In this document: piece after piece, positions 9,035-17,195 of the stretch | How positions within the stretch are numbered: the first letter of the stretch is position 1 | How the letters are laid out: each line of letters starts with the position of its first letter | Source of the DNA: Brenneria izadpanahii | GTDB taxonomy: Bacteria > Pseudomonadota > Gammaproteobacteria > Enterobacterales > Enterobacteriaceae | Direction: 5' to 3' | NCBI RefSeq assembly: GCF_017569925.1 | Contig: NZ_CP050854.1 | Coordinates: forward strand, 3,162,001 to 3,226,000 | DNA length: 64,000 bases | Notes under the pieces: generated by a model | What the model saw: the letters and a program-made list of their open reading frames with translations, nothing else | Told to the model about the DNA's origin: nothing | The model's database searches: none | Made by a program: the position numbers and the translations under genes

Positions 9035-9071
9035 CGGCCTAGCGCGGCACATCGTCTTAAGATGGCGATGA

Positions 9072-9509
9072 TCAGTCGGACTCACGCAGCCAGGGCGTAT
9101 AGGTCACGCCGATCAGTATGCCTTCGGGACTGAGAAAACGGGTTACCTGCTGTCCCCAGGGTTCCAGCCGGTTATCAACCAGGAGCCGGTAGCCCTGCCG
9201 TTTAATCGCCTGCGTTGCCTCAGCCACGTCGGCGACGTCAAACTCCAGCCAGCTCTGCGGCACCGGCAGATCCGGCGGCCACCGATCCTGACCGAAACAG
9301 GACTGGCTGGCCTGCTCCAGCGGCCATAGCGAAAAGTGTTTTACGCCGGCCAGCTTATCGGTCACCAGATAGTCGCTGTTGCCCTCCAGCGGCTTCAACG
9401 GCAGACGCAGCGTGTCGACGTAGAGCGCGTAACTGTCCGACAGCGATTTGACGATGGGGCCGAAGCCCGCGACAAACAACACGTTCACGCCGGGTATAGC
9501 GATATCCAT
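9072..9509 (-). CDS. VOC family (glyoxalase/bleomycin-resistance fold) protein
   Basis: A 145-residue protein, convergent with the acyl-CoA ligase gene. It has two beta-alpha-beta-beta-beta repeats typical of VOC proteins: SDSYALYVDTLRLPL near 24, KHFSLWPLEQASQ near 57, SWLEFDVADVAEATQAIKRQGY around 86-105, and a terminal RFLSPEGILIGVTYTPWL. Many such proteins are dioxygenases, lyases or antibiotic-binding proteins. Nothing specific can be assigned here. Confidence 0.8.
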   Translation of the reverse strand: MDIAIPGVNVLFVAGFGPIVKSLSDSYALYVDTLRLPLKPLEGNSDYLVTDKLAGVKHFSLWPLEQASQSCFGQDRWPPDLPVPQSWLEFDVADVAEATQAIKRQGYRLLVDNRLEPWGQQVTRFLSPEGILIGVTYTPWLRESD

Positions 9510-9744
9510 AATGGCTTCTCCGTGTATTTCAAATCATTAGATCAATCAGAATGCGGCGGTGAATTGCGCAATAATAAAGACGAGATATCATCGTAGCCGA
9601 ATATCTTGCTGGCTACGCTGTGTAATCATTCTACTGCTTCGCGTATGACGCTTCCATGTCAGTCGGTTCCCGGTCGATCATCGATAACGGGCGACGGTAA
9701 AACGCCGCCGCCCGTTTACCCATGCTCAGAACAAAATGGCAGAG

Positions 9745-9935
9745 GTTATGAGTTTGCTGACAAACCTGTCTGTGAAGCCGAGATACCCGGGGCGACCACG
9801 GGGGTGAGGCGTCCCTGCGGGAACCTCCCTCCGTGTTTCCCCTACAAAAACGCGTGCGTTTTTGAACGCCGCTTGCAGCGGCACAAAGGGCGAGTCCCGC
9901 TAGCGGGGCGAGTAATAATTGGCTTTATCAACAGT
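9745..9935. repeat. Palindrome-rich MITE/REP-like element
   Basis: A compact run of hairpins without coding potential: AGGCGTCCCTGCGGGAACCT, AAAAACGCGTGCGTTTTT, GCCGCTTGCAGCGGC and GTCCCGCTAGCGGGGC follow one another between about 9800 and 9915. The ends are imperfect inverted repeats (GAGTTTGCTGACAAAC-like on the left, GTTTATC/CAGTCTGAG-like on the right; about 10 of 16 positions agree). It abuts the 3' end of the flavoprotein gene. The layout fits a small non-autonomous mobile repeat; copy number cannot be tested in one window. Confidence 0.55.
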
Positions 9936-9941
9936 CTGAGG

Positions 9942-11483
9942 TTATGCCGCTTTCACCGCTGCCTGACGTTTTTTATTCAATTCCTCGGCGCAGGTAATGC
10001 CAAAGATGGTGGCGGCGGTAAGCTGCGCGCCCACGATATAGTCATCGTAAAACAGTCCGCCGATGGAGTTGCCGATTGCATACAGCCCGCGGATAGTTTT
10101 CCTTTCGCCGTTCAGCACTTCGGTTTTCACATTCACCAGCGGTCCGCCGAACGTCGCCGTCATGCCGCCCTGGAACGGAAATGCGTAGAAAGGCGCTTTA
10201 TCAATACGTCGCGGATTCTCCAGCGTCAGCGGCGGATTAAGCTCGCCGGTGCGCTGATTACTGATGGCGTCGTTATACTCTTTAATGGTGGCAACCAATG
10301 CCTGAGGATCGATACCGGCCGCTTTCGCCAGCCCCTCGATAGTATCGGACTGATATACCGGCGCCTTGTTTCTTTCGTATCTGGCAAAGCGCTCTTTCAC
10401 CGTCGACGAGGTCTCTTTAGAGGCTTCGTCGATAATAATAAAGGCCAGGTTTTCTTTTATCTGCCGGGCGGTTTCCTTAGCGACGCGGACATAGGTATTC
10501 ACTTCATCGATATAGCGCTTGCCCTCTTTCGTCACCAGCGGGCCATAATTCACCAAAATGGAAGGATTGGCGCTGCCGTAAATCGGCCCGGCGTGGAACT
10601 GATCGATGTTGACCATTTTGGCGTATAGCGGCCGCGTCAGATTCAGGTTTTCTCCGGTGATGATGCGCGATCCCCGGATCGGCATCTGCGCCGCCCATCC
10701 GCCCATATAGGTGGTGACCAGATCTTCCGCGGCGTGGAAACCGCCGGTGGCGATCACCACCCCGTACTTGCCCTTAAGGTGTTTAATTCCTTCATTGCCG
10801 ACGACCTTAACGCCGGTGACGGCAAACTTGTTATCCGTAAGCAGCTCCAGCGCCTTGGTATTGGTCAACACCGGAATGCCCCTGGCTTTGACCTGTTCAA
10901 AAAGCTGCATCACTAACTGCGAGCCGCCCGGCTTCGAGGGACCGTCGACCACATGGCTGCGTCCACGCGCCGGATAGGCTTCGGTTTCAATTTTCGCCCA
11001 CTTGATGCCGACGACGTCGGAAAGCCATTCCAGCGCGGAATTGCAATGCTGGACAAAGTAACGCGTTAATACCGGGTCGCCTTTGCCCTGCGACATTTTG
11101 ATCATGTCATCATAGAAAAGCTGCTCGCTATCCTCGGCATTGACGCCCTGCGCTTTTTGAAACCGGGTGCTCAATCCCAGAAAAATACCGCCCGCATAGA
11201 GAGAATTCCCCGCCGGCCGGGACATTTTCTCAACCAGAATCGGTTTTAAGCCCAACTCCGCGGCGTGGATGGCGCAAACCATACCGGCGCAACCGGCGCC
11301 CAGGATCACGGTATCGAATTCGGACTCGCCGCCCGCCGGCTGTGCGGCCGCCGCTACGCCAGCGGGCTGCGCCGCATGTGCGATGCCCGCCGCGCCCATC
11401 AATGAAAGCGCGCCAACCCCGGCGGTGGCTATCCCTCCCGTAATGGCCTCGCGCCGGGTTATTTTTTTCTCAAGCGTCATCAT
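9942..11483 (-). CDS. Tat-exported FAD-dependent fumarate reductase-like flavoprotein
   Basis: A 513-residue flavoprotein. The N-terminus has a twin-arginine signal (ITRREAITGG, then a hydrophobic segment ending at AHAA, about residue 38), so it should be exported folded. The mature part starts with an FAD Rossmann motif, VILGAGCAGMVCAIHAAELG (about 59-78), and ends with the FAD_binding_2 signature GLYAIGNSIGGLF near 470. It resembles flavocytochrome-c or urocanate/fumarate reductase flavoprotein subunits, but no haem domain (CxxCH) is present in the chain and no cytochrome gene adjoins it. ATG 11483 or 11480 may be the start. Possible periplasmic reductase of an organic acceptor; substrate unknown. 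Confidence 0.85.
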   Translation of the reverse strand: MMTLEKKITRREAITGGIATAGVGALSLMGAAGIAHAAQPAGVAAAAQPAGGESEFDTVILGAGCAGMVCAIHAAELGLKPILVEKMSRPAGNSLYAGGIFLGLSTRFQKAQGVNAEDSEQLFYDDMIKMSQGKGDPVLTRYFVQHCNSALEWLSDVVGIKWAKIETEAYPARGRSHVVDGPSKPGGSQLVMQLFEQVKARGIPVLTNTKALELLTDNKFAVTGVKVVGNEGIKHLKGKYGVVIATGGFHAAEDLVTTYMGGWAAQMPIRGSRIITGENLNLTRPLYAKMVNIDQFHAGPIYGSANPSILVNYGPLVTKEGKRYIDEVNTYVRVAKETARQIKENLAFIIIDEASKETSSTVKERFARYERNKAPVYQSDTIEGLAKAAGIDPQALVATIKEYNDAISNQRTGELNPPLTLENPRRIDKAPFYAFPFQGGMTATFGGPLVNVKTEVLNGERKTIRGLYAIGNSIGGLFYDDYIVGAQLTAATIFGITCAEELNKKRQAAVKAA

Positions 11484-11804
11484 ATTTTCCTCGCGTTAAT
11501 ATAAAAATTTATCAATGCCAATAATCGCAACAAATAATAATTATTTATACGCTTTGAAAAATCATGCTGAGAAAAAACGCCCCTGTTAATGATTTCATTC
11601 AACTATTATTTGAATTTATTCCACGCTTGGCGTTAATTGTTATCGTTGTCACAGAATCAATATATGTTTTTATATAGTTAGCGGGCGTATTACAGATTTG
11701 CATCAAAGTGGCTTGCAGCGGATCCAGAGAGGGCGGGTTCAGGATAAGCCGAATAATAAAGGGGAGTCGGCCTTTTTAATCATCCGTAAGTAATTCCACT
11801 GATT
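11484..11804. other. AT-rich intergenic region between the flavoprotein gene and the RiPP cluster
   Basis: There is no gene here. The 5' half probably holds the flavoprotein promoter. At 11748-11777 a short GCCGA/TCGGC stem is followed by CTTTTT on the plus strand, which looks like a weak intrinsic terminator, but no plus-strand gene precedes it. The RiPP operon ends at 11805, so the same dyad read on the other strand may mark its 3' end. Confidence 0.5.
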
Positions 11805-13397
11805 TCATGTAAGGTGAATATGTTCCGTACCTATCCGTTTGACCCTCTCATCATGAGTCACAATTATCGCTGTCCTTCCTTTAGAAGATTCCGCGATAGC
11901 CCAAATAATCTTAAGTACTGTCGCATCATCAAGGCCCGTTGTCGGTTCATCAAGAATCATCACTTTTGCATCATGATAGAGCATTCTTGCCAATCCGACT
12001 CGCTGTGCCTGCCCTCCAGAAATGTTTGTTCCCATCTCCCCGAAAGAGCGCTCAGACATACTCCGGATCTCATCCTCTGAAAAACCGACCCGGTTAAGGC
12101 AAGATACAAGCTTCATCTCATCCCTTGACTTACCAAGAATAATATTCTCGTCGAAATTCATGTCAAAAATATCTACATTCTGATGAAGATAAAATATATC
12201 ATCGGATTTGAAATTTGTATTCACACAACCGTCATATTCACACAGACCAGCCAGCACTTTAGCTAGAGATGATTTACCCACGCCAGAATCCCCCGATATA
12301 ATAACTATCTCATTTTCGGGTATATATAAATCTGGAAATGTTATTCTCTTTCCATCAGGATAAACAACCATTACACCATCAAGTTGAAATCCTTTTACAT
12401 TTACGTTCAGATTATGACTTTTTTTCTCTTCAACACTCCTGAGTGCAAGTAGGTTAAACAATTGCCTGGCGCTTGAGAGTCCCTGAATAAAAAACCGATA
12501 AGAAGAAGAAAACTGTAATAAAGGAATAGCTATCTGCAAAAGTAATCCGTTTACAAGCACAAGGAGGGAAACCATTTCATCAGCGTCAGTCGACGTATGA
12601 ATAGTATAGAATGTTGATATGAAGAACAATAAAAACAATAGTCCACCCTGAATCATCCCCAAAATGATCCCCGGTTTAAGAGATATTTTCACTTCCTCTA
12701 TAAACCTGTCATTTGCTCTGCCATACCTTTCGTTCATCCACCTTGTCTGATTAAAGGAACGAAGAAACTCGAATGACCGTATACCCTCTGACATCATTTT
12801 ATAGTTACTTGATGCTGTTTCAAACCACTTCTGCTGAAGCTTTTGAGCAATAATGGAGAAGTTATAAGTGAAATAAACAAATGCTGACAGAAGGATAAAA
12901 ACAACAACTGCAAGAAAGGCACTTGCTTTATAGCCAATAATTATCAGCAGAAGTATACACTCCAGACTCAATGGAAGAAGAGTAAAAATAAGATTATAAA
13001 GCGCAGACCGAATACCACCCAAACCGCGATCTATTATAATAGCGCTTTCACTGCTTGTATTTTTCCTTGCATCCGTGAAAGATAATGAAAAAAATTTATT
13101 CAATGTGTTTAATATAAGGCTCTTTTGCAATATCTGTTCAAAGTAAACGTAACAGGCCAGTCTGAATTCCTCAAGAAAACGTGAGACACAAAATATCCCG
13201 GCATAAACCAGACAAAGCATAAGAATATTTTCCCTGACATACCCGGAAAAACTGATTATATATGCGAAAAATACGGGTGTAGACACACGCAACAATGTAG
13301 TTAATAAGAACAGAACTACCGCAAGGTAAAAGTAACCTTTGCTTCTTTTATCTATCATCTTCCAACTGCGAGATGCTATATATAGAAAATTATTCAT
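11805..13397 (-). CDS. ABC exporter (fused membrane and ATPase domains) of the klebsazolicin-like cluster
   Basis: A 530-residue half-transporter. The N-terminal part (about 1-310) has five to six hydrophobic segments, for example YLAVVLFLLTTLL near 24, ILLLIIIGY near 147 and LLFLLFFIST near 250. The C-terminal ATPase domain has Walker A GDSGVGKSS near 365, signature NISGGQAQRVGLAR near 452, Walker B VMILDEP near 475 and the H-loop THDER near 512. It is the last gene of the cluster and overlaps the YcaO gene by ATGA. It probably exports the modified peptide, and may be the only self-protection present because no immunity gene is visible. AT-rich like the rest of the cluster. Confidence 0.9.
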   Translation of the reverse strand: MNNFLYIASRSWKMIDKRSKGYFYLAVVLFLLTTLLRVSTPVFFAYIISFSGYVRENILMLCLVYAGIFCVSRFLEEFRLACYVYFEQILQKSLILNTLNKFFSLSFTDARKNTSSESAIIIDRGLGGIRSALYNLIFTLLPLSLECILLLIIIGYKASAFLAVVVFILLSAFVYFTYNFSIIAQKLQQKWFETASSNYKMMSEGIRSFEFLRSFNQTRWMNERYGRANDRFIEEVKISLKPGIILGMIQGGLLFLLFFISTFYTIHTSTDADEMVSLLVLVNGLLLQIAIPLLQFSSSYRFFIQGLSSARQLFNLLALRSVEEKKSHNLNVNVKGFQLDGVMVVYPDGKRITFPDLYIPENEIVIISGDSGVGKSSLAKVLAGLCEYDGCVNTNFKSDDIFYLHQNVDIFDMNFDENIILGKSRDEMKLVSCLNRVGFSEDEIRSMSERSFGEMGTNISGGQAQRVGLARMLYHDAKVMILDEPTTGLDDATVLKIIWAIAESSKGRTAIIVTHDERVKRIGTEHIHLT

Positions 13398-14536
13398 GCG
13401 AAGGCAATAGGTCCTGTATTAACTTGTCCAGAATAGCCATAATAGTTCGCGGCTTCCTCATTAGCAAACTCATTACATCGATCAAGACTCATCGACGTAA
13501 AACCATTGACACTTTTTATATTATAGTAGAAAAGTGACATCCGTGGATCACTGAAAATAATTTTTCTGTTCCATATCAATAGTTCCTCTTCATAGAAATT
13601 CTTGATAAACTCAATATTCTCATTAATATTCCTCCTTTCAATCCTCTGATTATTCAGAATATAAGAGAACTTCTTAATTACATTCGGATTATTAAAACTT
13701 GCATACCCTGATATTATCGGGTCATCAATAGTTTGGTTCTGGTAAAATCTCGAATCTGAGATATTTTGCATCAGAATATAAGCTTGATACATCTCGGTGA
13801 GAGATTTTTCTACTGCCTTTTCAATATGCTCATGGCCGGCAGCACCTGCCGAAAAATGTACAGGACCTTTCTCAGATAAATACACAGATACAAAAGTTCT
13901 TACCGGTGAGATAAGTGAAACATCAAATAGATAGACCTCTCCATTTTCTAGCAAATGATCCATAAATCGTAGATGAGGGACATTAAACTGCCAAAGGGTA
14001 TCCGGTGATATCCTGATAAAAGATAAGCAATGCCCATAATACCAGAATAGCGACAACGCCTGCCTTTCACAGTACTCATCACGGCTACCAAGAAATGCAC
14101 CTTCATCTGTATAGTGAAGCGCGGTACCTGAACTATCTCTGAATCCATATTTCACATCATCAGGGCAAATCCCAAGCGTGAATGCAACCAAAGGGGCCAA
14201 GTAAATATTTCCTGATAATTGTTCACGCACTTGGGTCATTATGAATTTATGAACTGCTATATCTTCGTTGTTCTGTGCTGAAGACAGTGTCCGAAGAAAC
14301 CACTTTTGTATAAAGGGTTCTAGTTCACTTAGCGTTGTTTGTTTCGTTCCATAATCTGAATCTGAATAACACAGATGCCTTTCCAACCCCTCCCCGATAG
14401 CCCGGGTGACAACAAGCCGATCATACCCGGTTGCACAACTGGCAATCCCTCTTTCAAGGTGCATTCTCACCATCATGGGTGCATTCAGGTTTGGTGAAAG
14501 GTCATAACAAATACGTAAGAATTTCGGACCTAACAT
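13394..14536 (-). CDS. YcaO-domain azoline-forming cyclodehydratase (McbD/KlpD-like)
   Basis: A 380-residue YcaO protein that should use ATP to phosphorylate the peptide backbone and form azoline rings from Cys/Ser. The YcaO nucleotide-site glutamates appear in TRAIGEGLERHL (E49, E52) and in EYCERQALSLFWY (E154, E157), with the RDSSGTALHYT motif just before. A later helix, AVEKSLTEMYQAY, fits the third YcaO motif. I start at the ATG at 14536 (MLGPKF), overlapping the stop of the previous gene (TAATG) and preceded by GGGAGG; an upstream start is less likely. The C-terminus ends GPIAFA and lacks the proline-rich PxPxP tail seen in many azoline YcaO enzymes. Confidence 0.9.
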   Translation of the reverse strand: MLGPKFLRICYDLSPNLNAPMMVRMHLERGIASCATGYDRLVVTRAIGEGLERHLCYSDSDYGTKQTTLSELEPFIQKWFLRTLSSAQNNEDIAVHKFIMTQVREQLSGNIYLAPLVAFTLGICPDDVKYGFRDSSGTALHYTDEGAFLGSRDEYCERQALSLFWYYGHCLSFIRISPDTLWQFNVPHLRFMDHLLENGEVYLFDVSLISPVRTFVSVYLSEKGPVHFSAGAAGHEHIEKAVEKSLTEMYQAYILMQNISDSRFYQNQTIDDPIISGYASFNNPNVIKKFSYILNNQRIERRNINENIEFIKNFYEEELLIWNRKIIFSDPRMSLFYYNIKSVNGFTSMSLDRCNEFANEEAANYYGYSGQVNTGPIAFA

Positions 14537-15315
14537 TAAGACCTCCCGACCAGTTGGCAAACGACTGGTAAAATGACTCTTGGATCAAGGCCCAGTGCAA
14601 CCGTCAGTGCTTCATCATTAAATCCCCCCCAAACTCTGTTATCGAGTTCAAGAGTGTTGCAGGCTATTTCCATATTCCGGTACATCGAACCGATCTCTAG
14701 CATTGCCAGGCGATACCCTCGATAGCCATATTTTGCTGCATGTTTAGTAATAACCGAACCATAAAGGATAAAGAAATCGTAATCGCTAAATTTATCATTT
14801 TTCCCAATAAAAAGACTTTCTTCAACCACCTTTATTGATAGTGCTGAAAGACTCTCTATTTCTCCCGAAAGAGGTAAAAAGTGATAAGCTCCCGGTTGAA
14901 AATTACTTATGTTTTTTACATAAATAATTACTTGTCCGGAATACAGAGCACCACCACTTGGGTAAGGCATAATAATTCTTTCACCAGAACGGTGAGCCCC
15001 ATAACAACTGTTAATAAGGGCGGAAAAAACATCCCCGGATAAAGGAGAGCAAGCAGAAAAACCAGATGAAGATGGTACCCTGTGAAATGAATGAAGAATC
15101 TCATCATTCCGAAGTTCACGTTTCACATTACCAAAACGGTGCTCAGACCATTCAAGCATCCGGTTCTGTCCGTCCGTCAGAAGCGTTCGGTTAAAATTAA
15201 AGGGATTAATTTTCTTATCCACACGATTGCAGGTTTTTACATGGAAATCCATTAAATCGTTATGTACCCTCTGATCAATTGTATCATTTAAAACTGCCAG
15301 CATATAGTCAAACAT
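14536..15315 (-). CDS. FMN-dependent azoline dehydrogenase (McbC/SagB-like)
   Basis: A 259-residue nitroreductase-fold protein that should oxidise azolines to thiazoles and oxazoles. The family hallmark YPSGGALYSGQVIIYV is at about 118-133 and the K195-Y196 pair in KHAAKYGYRGYR matches the catalytic Lys-Tyr motif of McbC/SagB. It is followed by LAMLEIGSMYRNMEIACNTL and WGGFNDEALTVALGLDPR, both typical. The ATG at 15315 has AAAGGAG 7 bases upstream and overlaps the stop of the preceding gene by 8 bases; a more upstream start at 15357 is less likely. Confidence 0.92.
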   Translation of the reverse strand: MFDYMLAVLNDTIDQRVHNDLMDFHVKTCNRVDKKINPFNFNRTLLTDGQNRMLEWSEHRFGNVKRELRNDEILHSFHRVPSSSGFSACSPLSGDVFSALINSCYGAHRSGERIIMPYPSGGALYSGQVIIYVKNISNFQPGAYHFLPLSGEIESLSALSIKVVEESLFIGKNDKFSDYDFFILYGSVITKHAAKYGYRGYRLAMLEIGSMYRNMEIACNTLELDNRVWGGFNDEALTVALGLDPRVILPVVCQLVGRS

Positions 15316-16195
15316 TGGTCTGCTCCTTTGACTTATGATAATGAAGCAGGCAATCACAACGAAATGAAAATGGTATATCCATTTCCTGCTTTTCCAACGT
15401 ATACATATTAATAATTTTTGTATGTTCTGTATTACACTCTGCGAAAACTGAACGCCCCTTACCGGATAGAATATCTACATCCTGCATGACTACTCTACAG
15501 ATAAATGCCAAATCCAGTAAATCCGGTTTCACTTCCGGTAAGGTTGAATGATAAAGATGCTCAAGATAAAGCATAGCATTTGAAAGACTATTTATTTTAT
15601 TCTCACTATCATAGTAAACCCGATCCATCAGATAATCGTAGACACATAACATACAGGGATTGCAAAGAGACTTTGACCAGATATGACTTATTACAGCATA
15701 TTCCCCAATTATAAAAACGAACAAACATAATTGGTTAGATTTTGTTCCATTCATTAACCTTTCAATTTGCTCTCTTTTCGGCCAGACAGGAAGAAAAAAT
15801 ATTAAAATAGCATTATCGTTCAGAGAGTTCGTTTCAAAATATTCATTAATAGTATAAAAACTTAAAATAGAACAATCATTTTCAAAAAGTAATAACACAC
15901 TCTTTTCATCAGTGATGAAATGAATATCTCTCATCAAATATCTATCCGATAATTTTATTAAAACCTGTGTTTCATTGGTAAGATAGTTAATAACCTCCTC
16001 TTGTTTATCCATATCCCCACCATAAGCAACCCATTTTTTTATCAAAAAGTCATATGTAACAACAATTTCAGCACTGATAGTTGCAAGCAATTTAGACATT
16101 ACGCAATCATCAACAACAAAAACCCCTTTTGGGGTGTACATTACTGTCTTTCCAGCAGATTGTGAGATACTGACAGGTGTTCTTGAATATAACAT
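15308..16195 (-). CDS. McbB-like E1-type cyclodehydratase partner protein
   Basis: A 295-residue protein, the same length as microcin B17 McbB from memory. Sequence similarity is diffuse, but the zinc-type cysteine pattern CNPCMLC (C178, C181, C184) plus the C-terminal CDC (C280, C282), its place between precursor and dehydrogenase, and its size identify it as the E1-like partner that binds the leader and presents the core to the YcaO enzyme. I choose the ATG at 16195, which has GGGGAG 8 bases upstream, over a TTG at 16228. It is the least conserved enzyme of the set. Confidence 0.8.
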   Translation of the reverse strand: MLYSRTPVSISQSAGKTVMYTPKGVFVVDDCVMSKLLATISAEIVVTYDFLIKKWVAYGGDMDKQEEVINYLTNETQVLIKLSDRYLMRDIHFITDEKSVLLLFENDCSILSFYTINEYFETNSLNDNAILIFFLPVWPKREQIERLMNGTKSNQLCLFVFIIGEYAVISHIWSKSLCNPCMLCVYDYLMDRVYYDSENKINSLSNAMLYLEHLYHSTLPEVKPDLLDLAFICRVVMQDVDILSGKGRSVFAECNTEHTKIINMYTLEKQEMDIPFSFRCDCLLHYHKSKEQTNV

Positions 16196-16215
16196 GCTAG
16201 TTTCTCCCCATGTTT

Positions 16216-16248
16216 TTAAAGGCCACAACCTAAAGGCATGACCTTTAA
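16216..16248 (-). promoter_or_regulatory. Alternative hairpins between precursor and first enzyme gene
   Basis: On the minus strand TTAAAGG can pair with either of two following CCTTTA(A) segments, giving a short hairpin (TAAAGG-TCATG-CCTTTA) or a longer one that ends just before the GGGGAG ribosome binding site of the McbB-like gene. Such a structure could reduce read-through or translation so that precursor is made in excess over enzymes. Confidence 0.4.
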
Positions 16249-16276
16249 TTAATGGTTAGTGTGGATTTAATTAACC

Positions 16277-16417
16277 TTAACCACCATCACTACAGTTACT
16301 TGGCGCACTGTTGGAGCAAGCTGCACAATTTCCCGGCGACTGACTGTAAAGCCCCTTTTTGACAGGATTGTTTTTATTGACGATCTGTGAACCAAAGCGG
16401 TTTTTCAGTTTAGACAT
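16277..16417 (-). CDS. Klebsazolicin-like RiPP precursor peptide (46 aa)
   Basis: A 46-codon gene. The leader (about residues 1-24) is basic and Asn/Lys-rich: MSKLKNRFGSQIVNKNN, then PVKKGLY. The core (residues 25-46) begins SQSPGNCAAC, continues SNSAPSNC and ends SDGG. From memory, klebsazolicin has the core start SQSPGNCASC, with Cys at core positions 7, 10 and 18; the three Cys here are at the same positions, as is Ser13. So three thiazoles, one oxazole and the N-terminal Ser1-Gln2-Ser3 amidine ring are predicted. AAGGAG lies just before the ATG at 16417. The enzymes for modification and export follow on the same strand. The peptide differs from klebsazolicin at core positions 9, 15, 16, 19 and 20 and at the C-terminus. 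Confidence 0.92.
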   Translation of the reverse strand: MSKLKNRFGSQIVNKNNPVKKGLYSQSPGNCAACSNSAPSNCSDGG

Positions 16418-16961
16418 AATAACTCTCCTTACCCAAGTATTGATATTACAGGTTATTTATAACACCGACTATTGACTGTTAAGTCATATAAAATCTTAAC
16501 GACATTACCGAATTAATCAATTTTTTTAAATTACTCTCATCACTATTAAAAAGCAACTCACTACATATTAATAGAAAAAATCTATCATAATGAAAGGCTG
16601 TCAACTTCGAAAAGCATTTAATTACAAAAACAAAAACCCTTTAACTTTATGATTTTAATCATTCAATGACATAGAATTATTTATCACACCGAACCTTCCC
16701 CAAAATATTACCGCCATCAAAACATAATATTTAAATATTTATTTTTGTTATCCACTGCAAATAAAAAATAAACTTACCACCTTTAAATTATTAACAACCT
16801 ATTAATAATTTATTTTATTTATGGAAATATTATCTAATTCATTTAAATTAATATAAAAACAAAAGAATATTAAATATATATAGTAATCATTGAAGATTCT
16901 TGATTTTATACATTATGGAGATCATGCCTTCCAGCATGAATATATTTATCACTATGAATAA
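16418..16961. other. Very AT-rich promoter region of the RiPP cluster
   Basis: These 544 bases are strongly AT-rich and contain no gene I can support. On the minus strand, within about 90 bases of the precursor, TTAACA and TATAAA stand 15 bases apart (about 16485-16455) and could form a weak promoter. Such AT-rich stretches are usual targets of H-NS silencing; that is inference. Confidence 0.5.
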
Positions 16962-17195
16962 AAACAGAATCAGTTCGTTGAATATTATGCGAATTTAAAA
17001 GAAATCGCCGGTGATGAACCGATTGATGTGGTTCATCCGACACAAGCCACGGAAATCAGCTATGGGTGGATACTCAAAGGTTAGAAAAAGCAGTCAGGAC
17101 CACGGGAAGCCAGCCGGGCCCTCCTGAACATTTTGGGTGCGCTGAATCTGAACGATATCGGCGGGACAGTCATTCATTACTATAAAAGCGATTAA
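16962..17195 (+). pseudogene. IS630-family transposase remnant
   Basis: One reading frame gives KQNQFVEYYANLKEIAGDEP, then DVVHPTQATEISYGWILKG, a TAG stop, and later ALLNILGALNLNDIGGTVIHYY before TAA. The HPTQATEISYGW and GALNLNDI segments are hallmarks of IS630-family transposases. Both ends of the gene are gone and an internal stop is present, so it is inactive. It lies directly upstream of the RiPP cluster and suggests how the AT-rich block arrived. Confidence 0.85.

Noticed and set aside
9606..10628. 340-codon plus-strand frame
   Set aside because: Runs through the palindromic repeat and antisense to the flavoprotein gene; composition is that of a shadow frame.
13394..15315. Alternative reading as a streptolysin-S-like or thiopeptide cluster
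   Set aside because: The precursor core and the length of the McbB-like protein point to microcin B17/klebsazolicin type; no lanthipeptide-like dehydratase is present.
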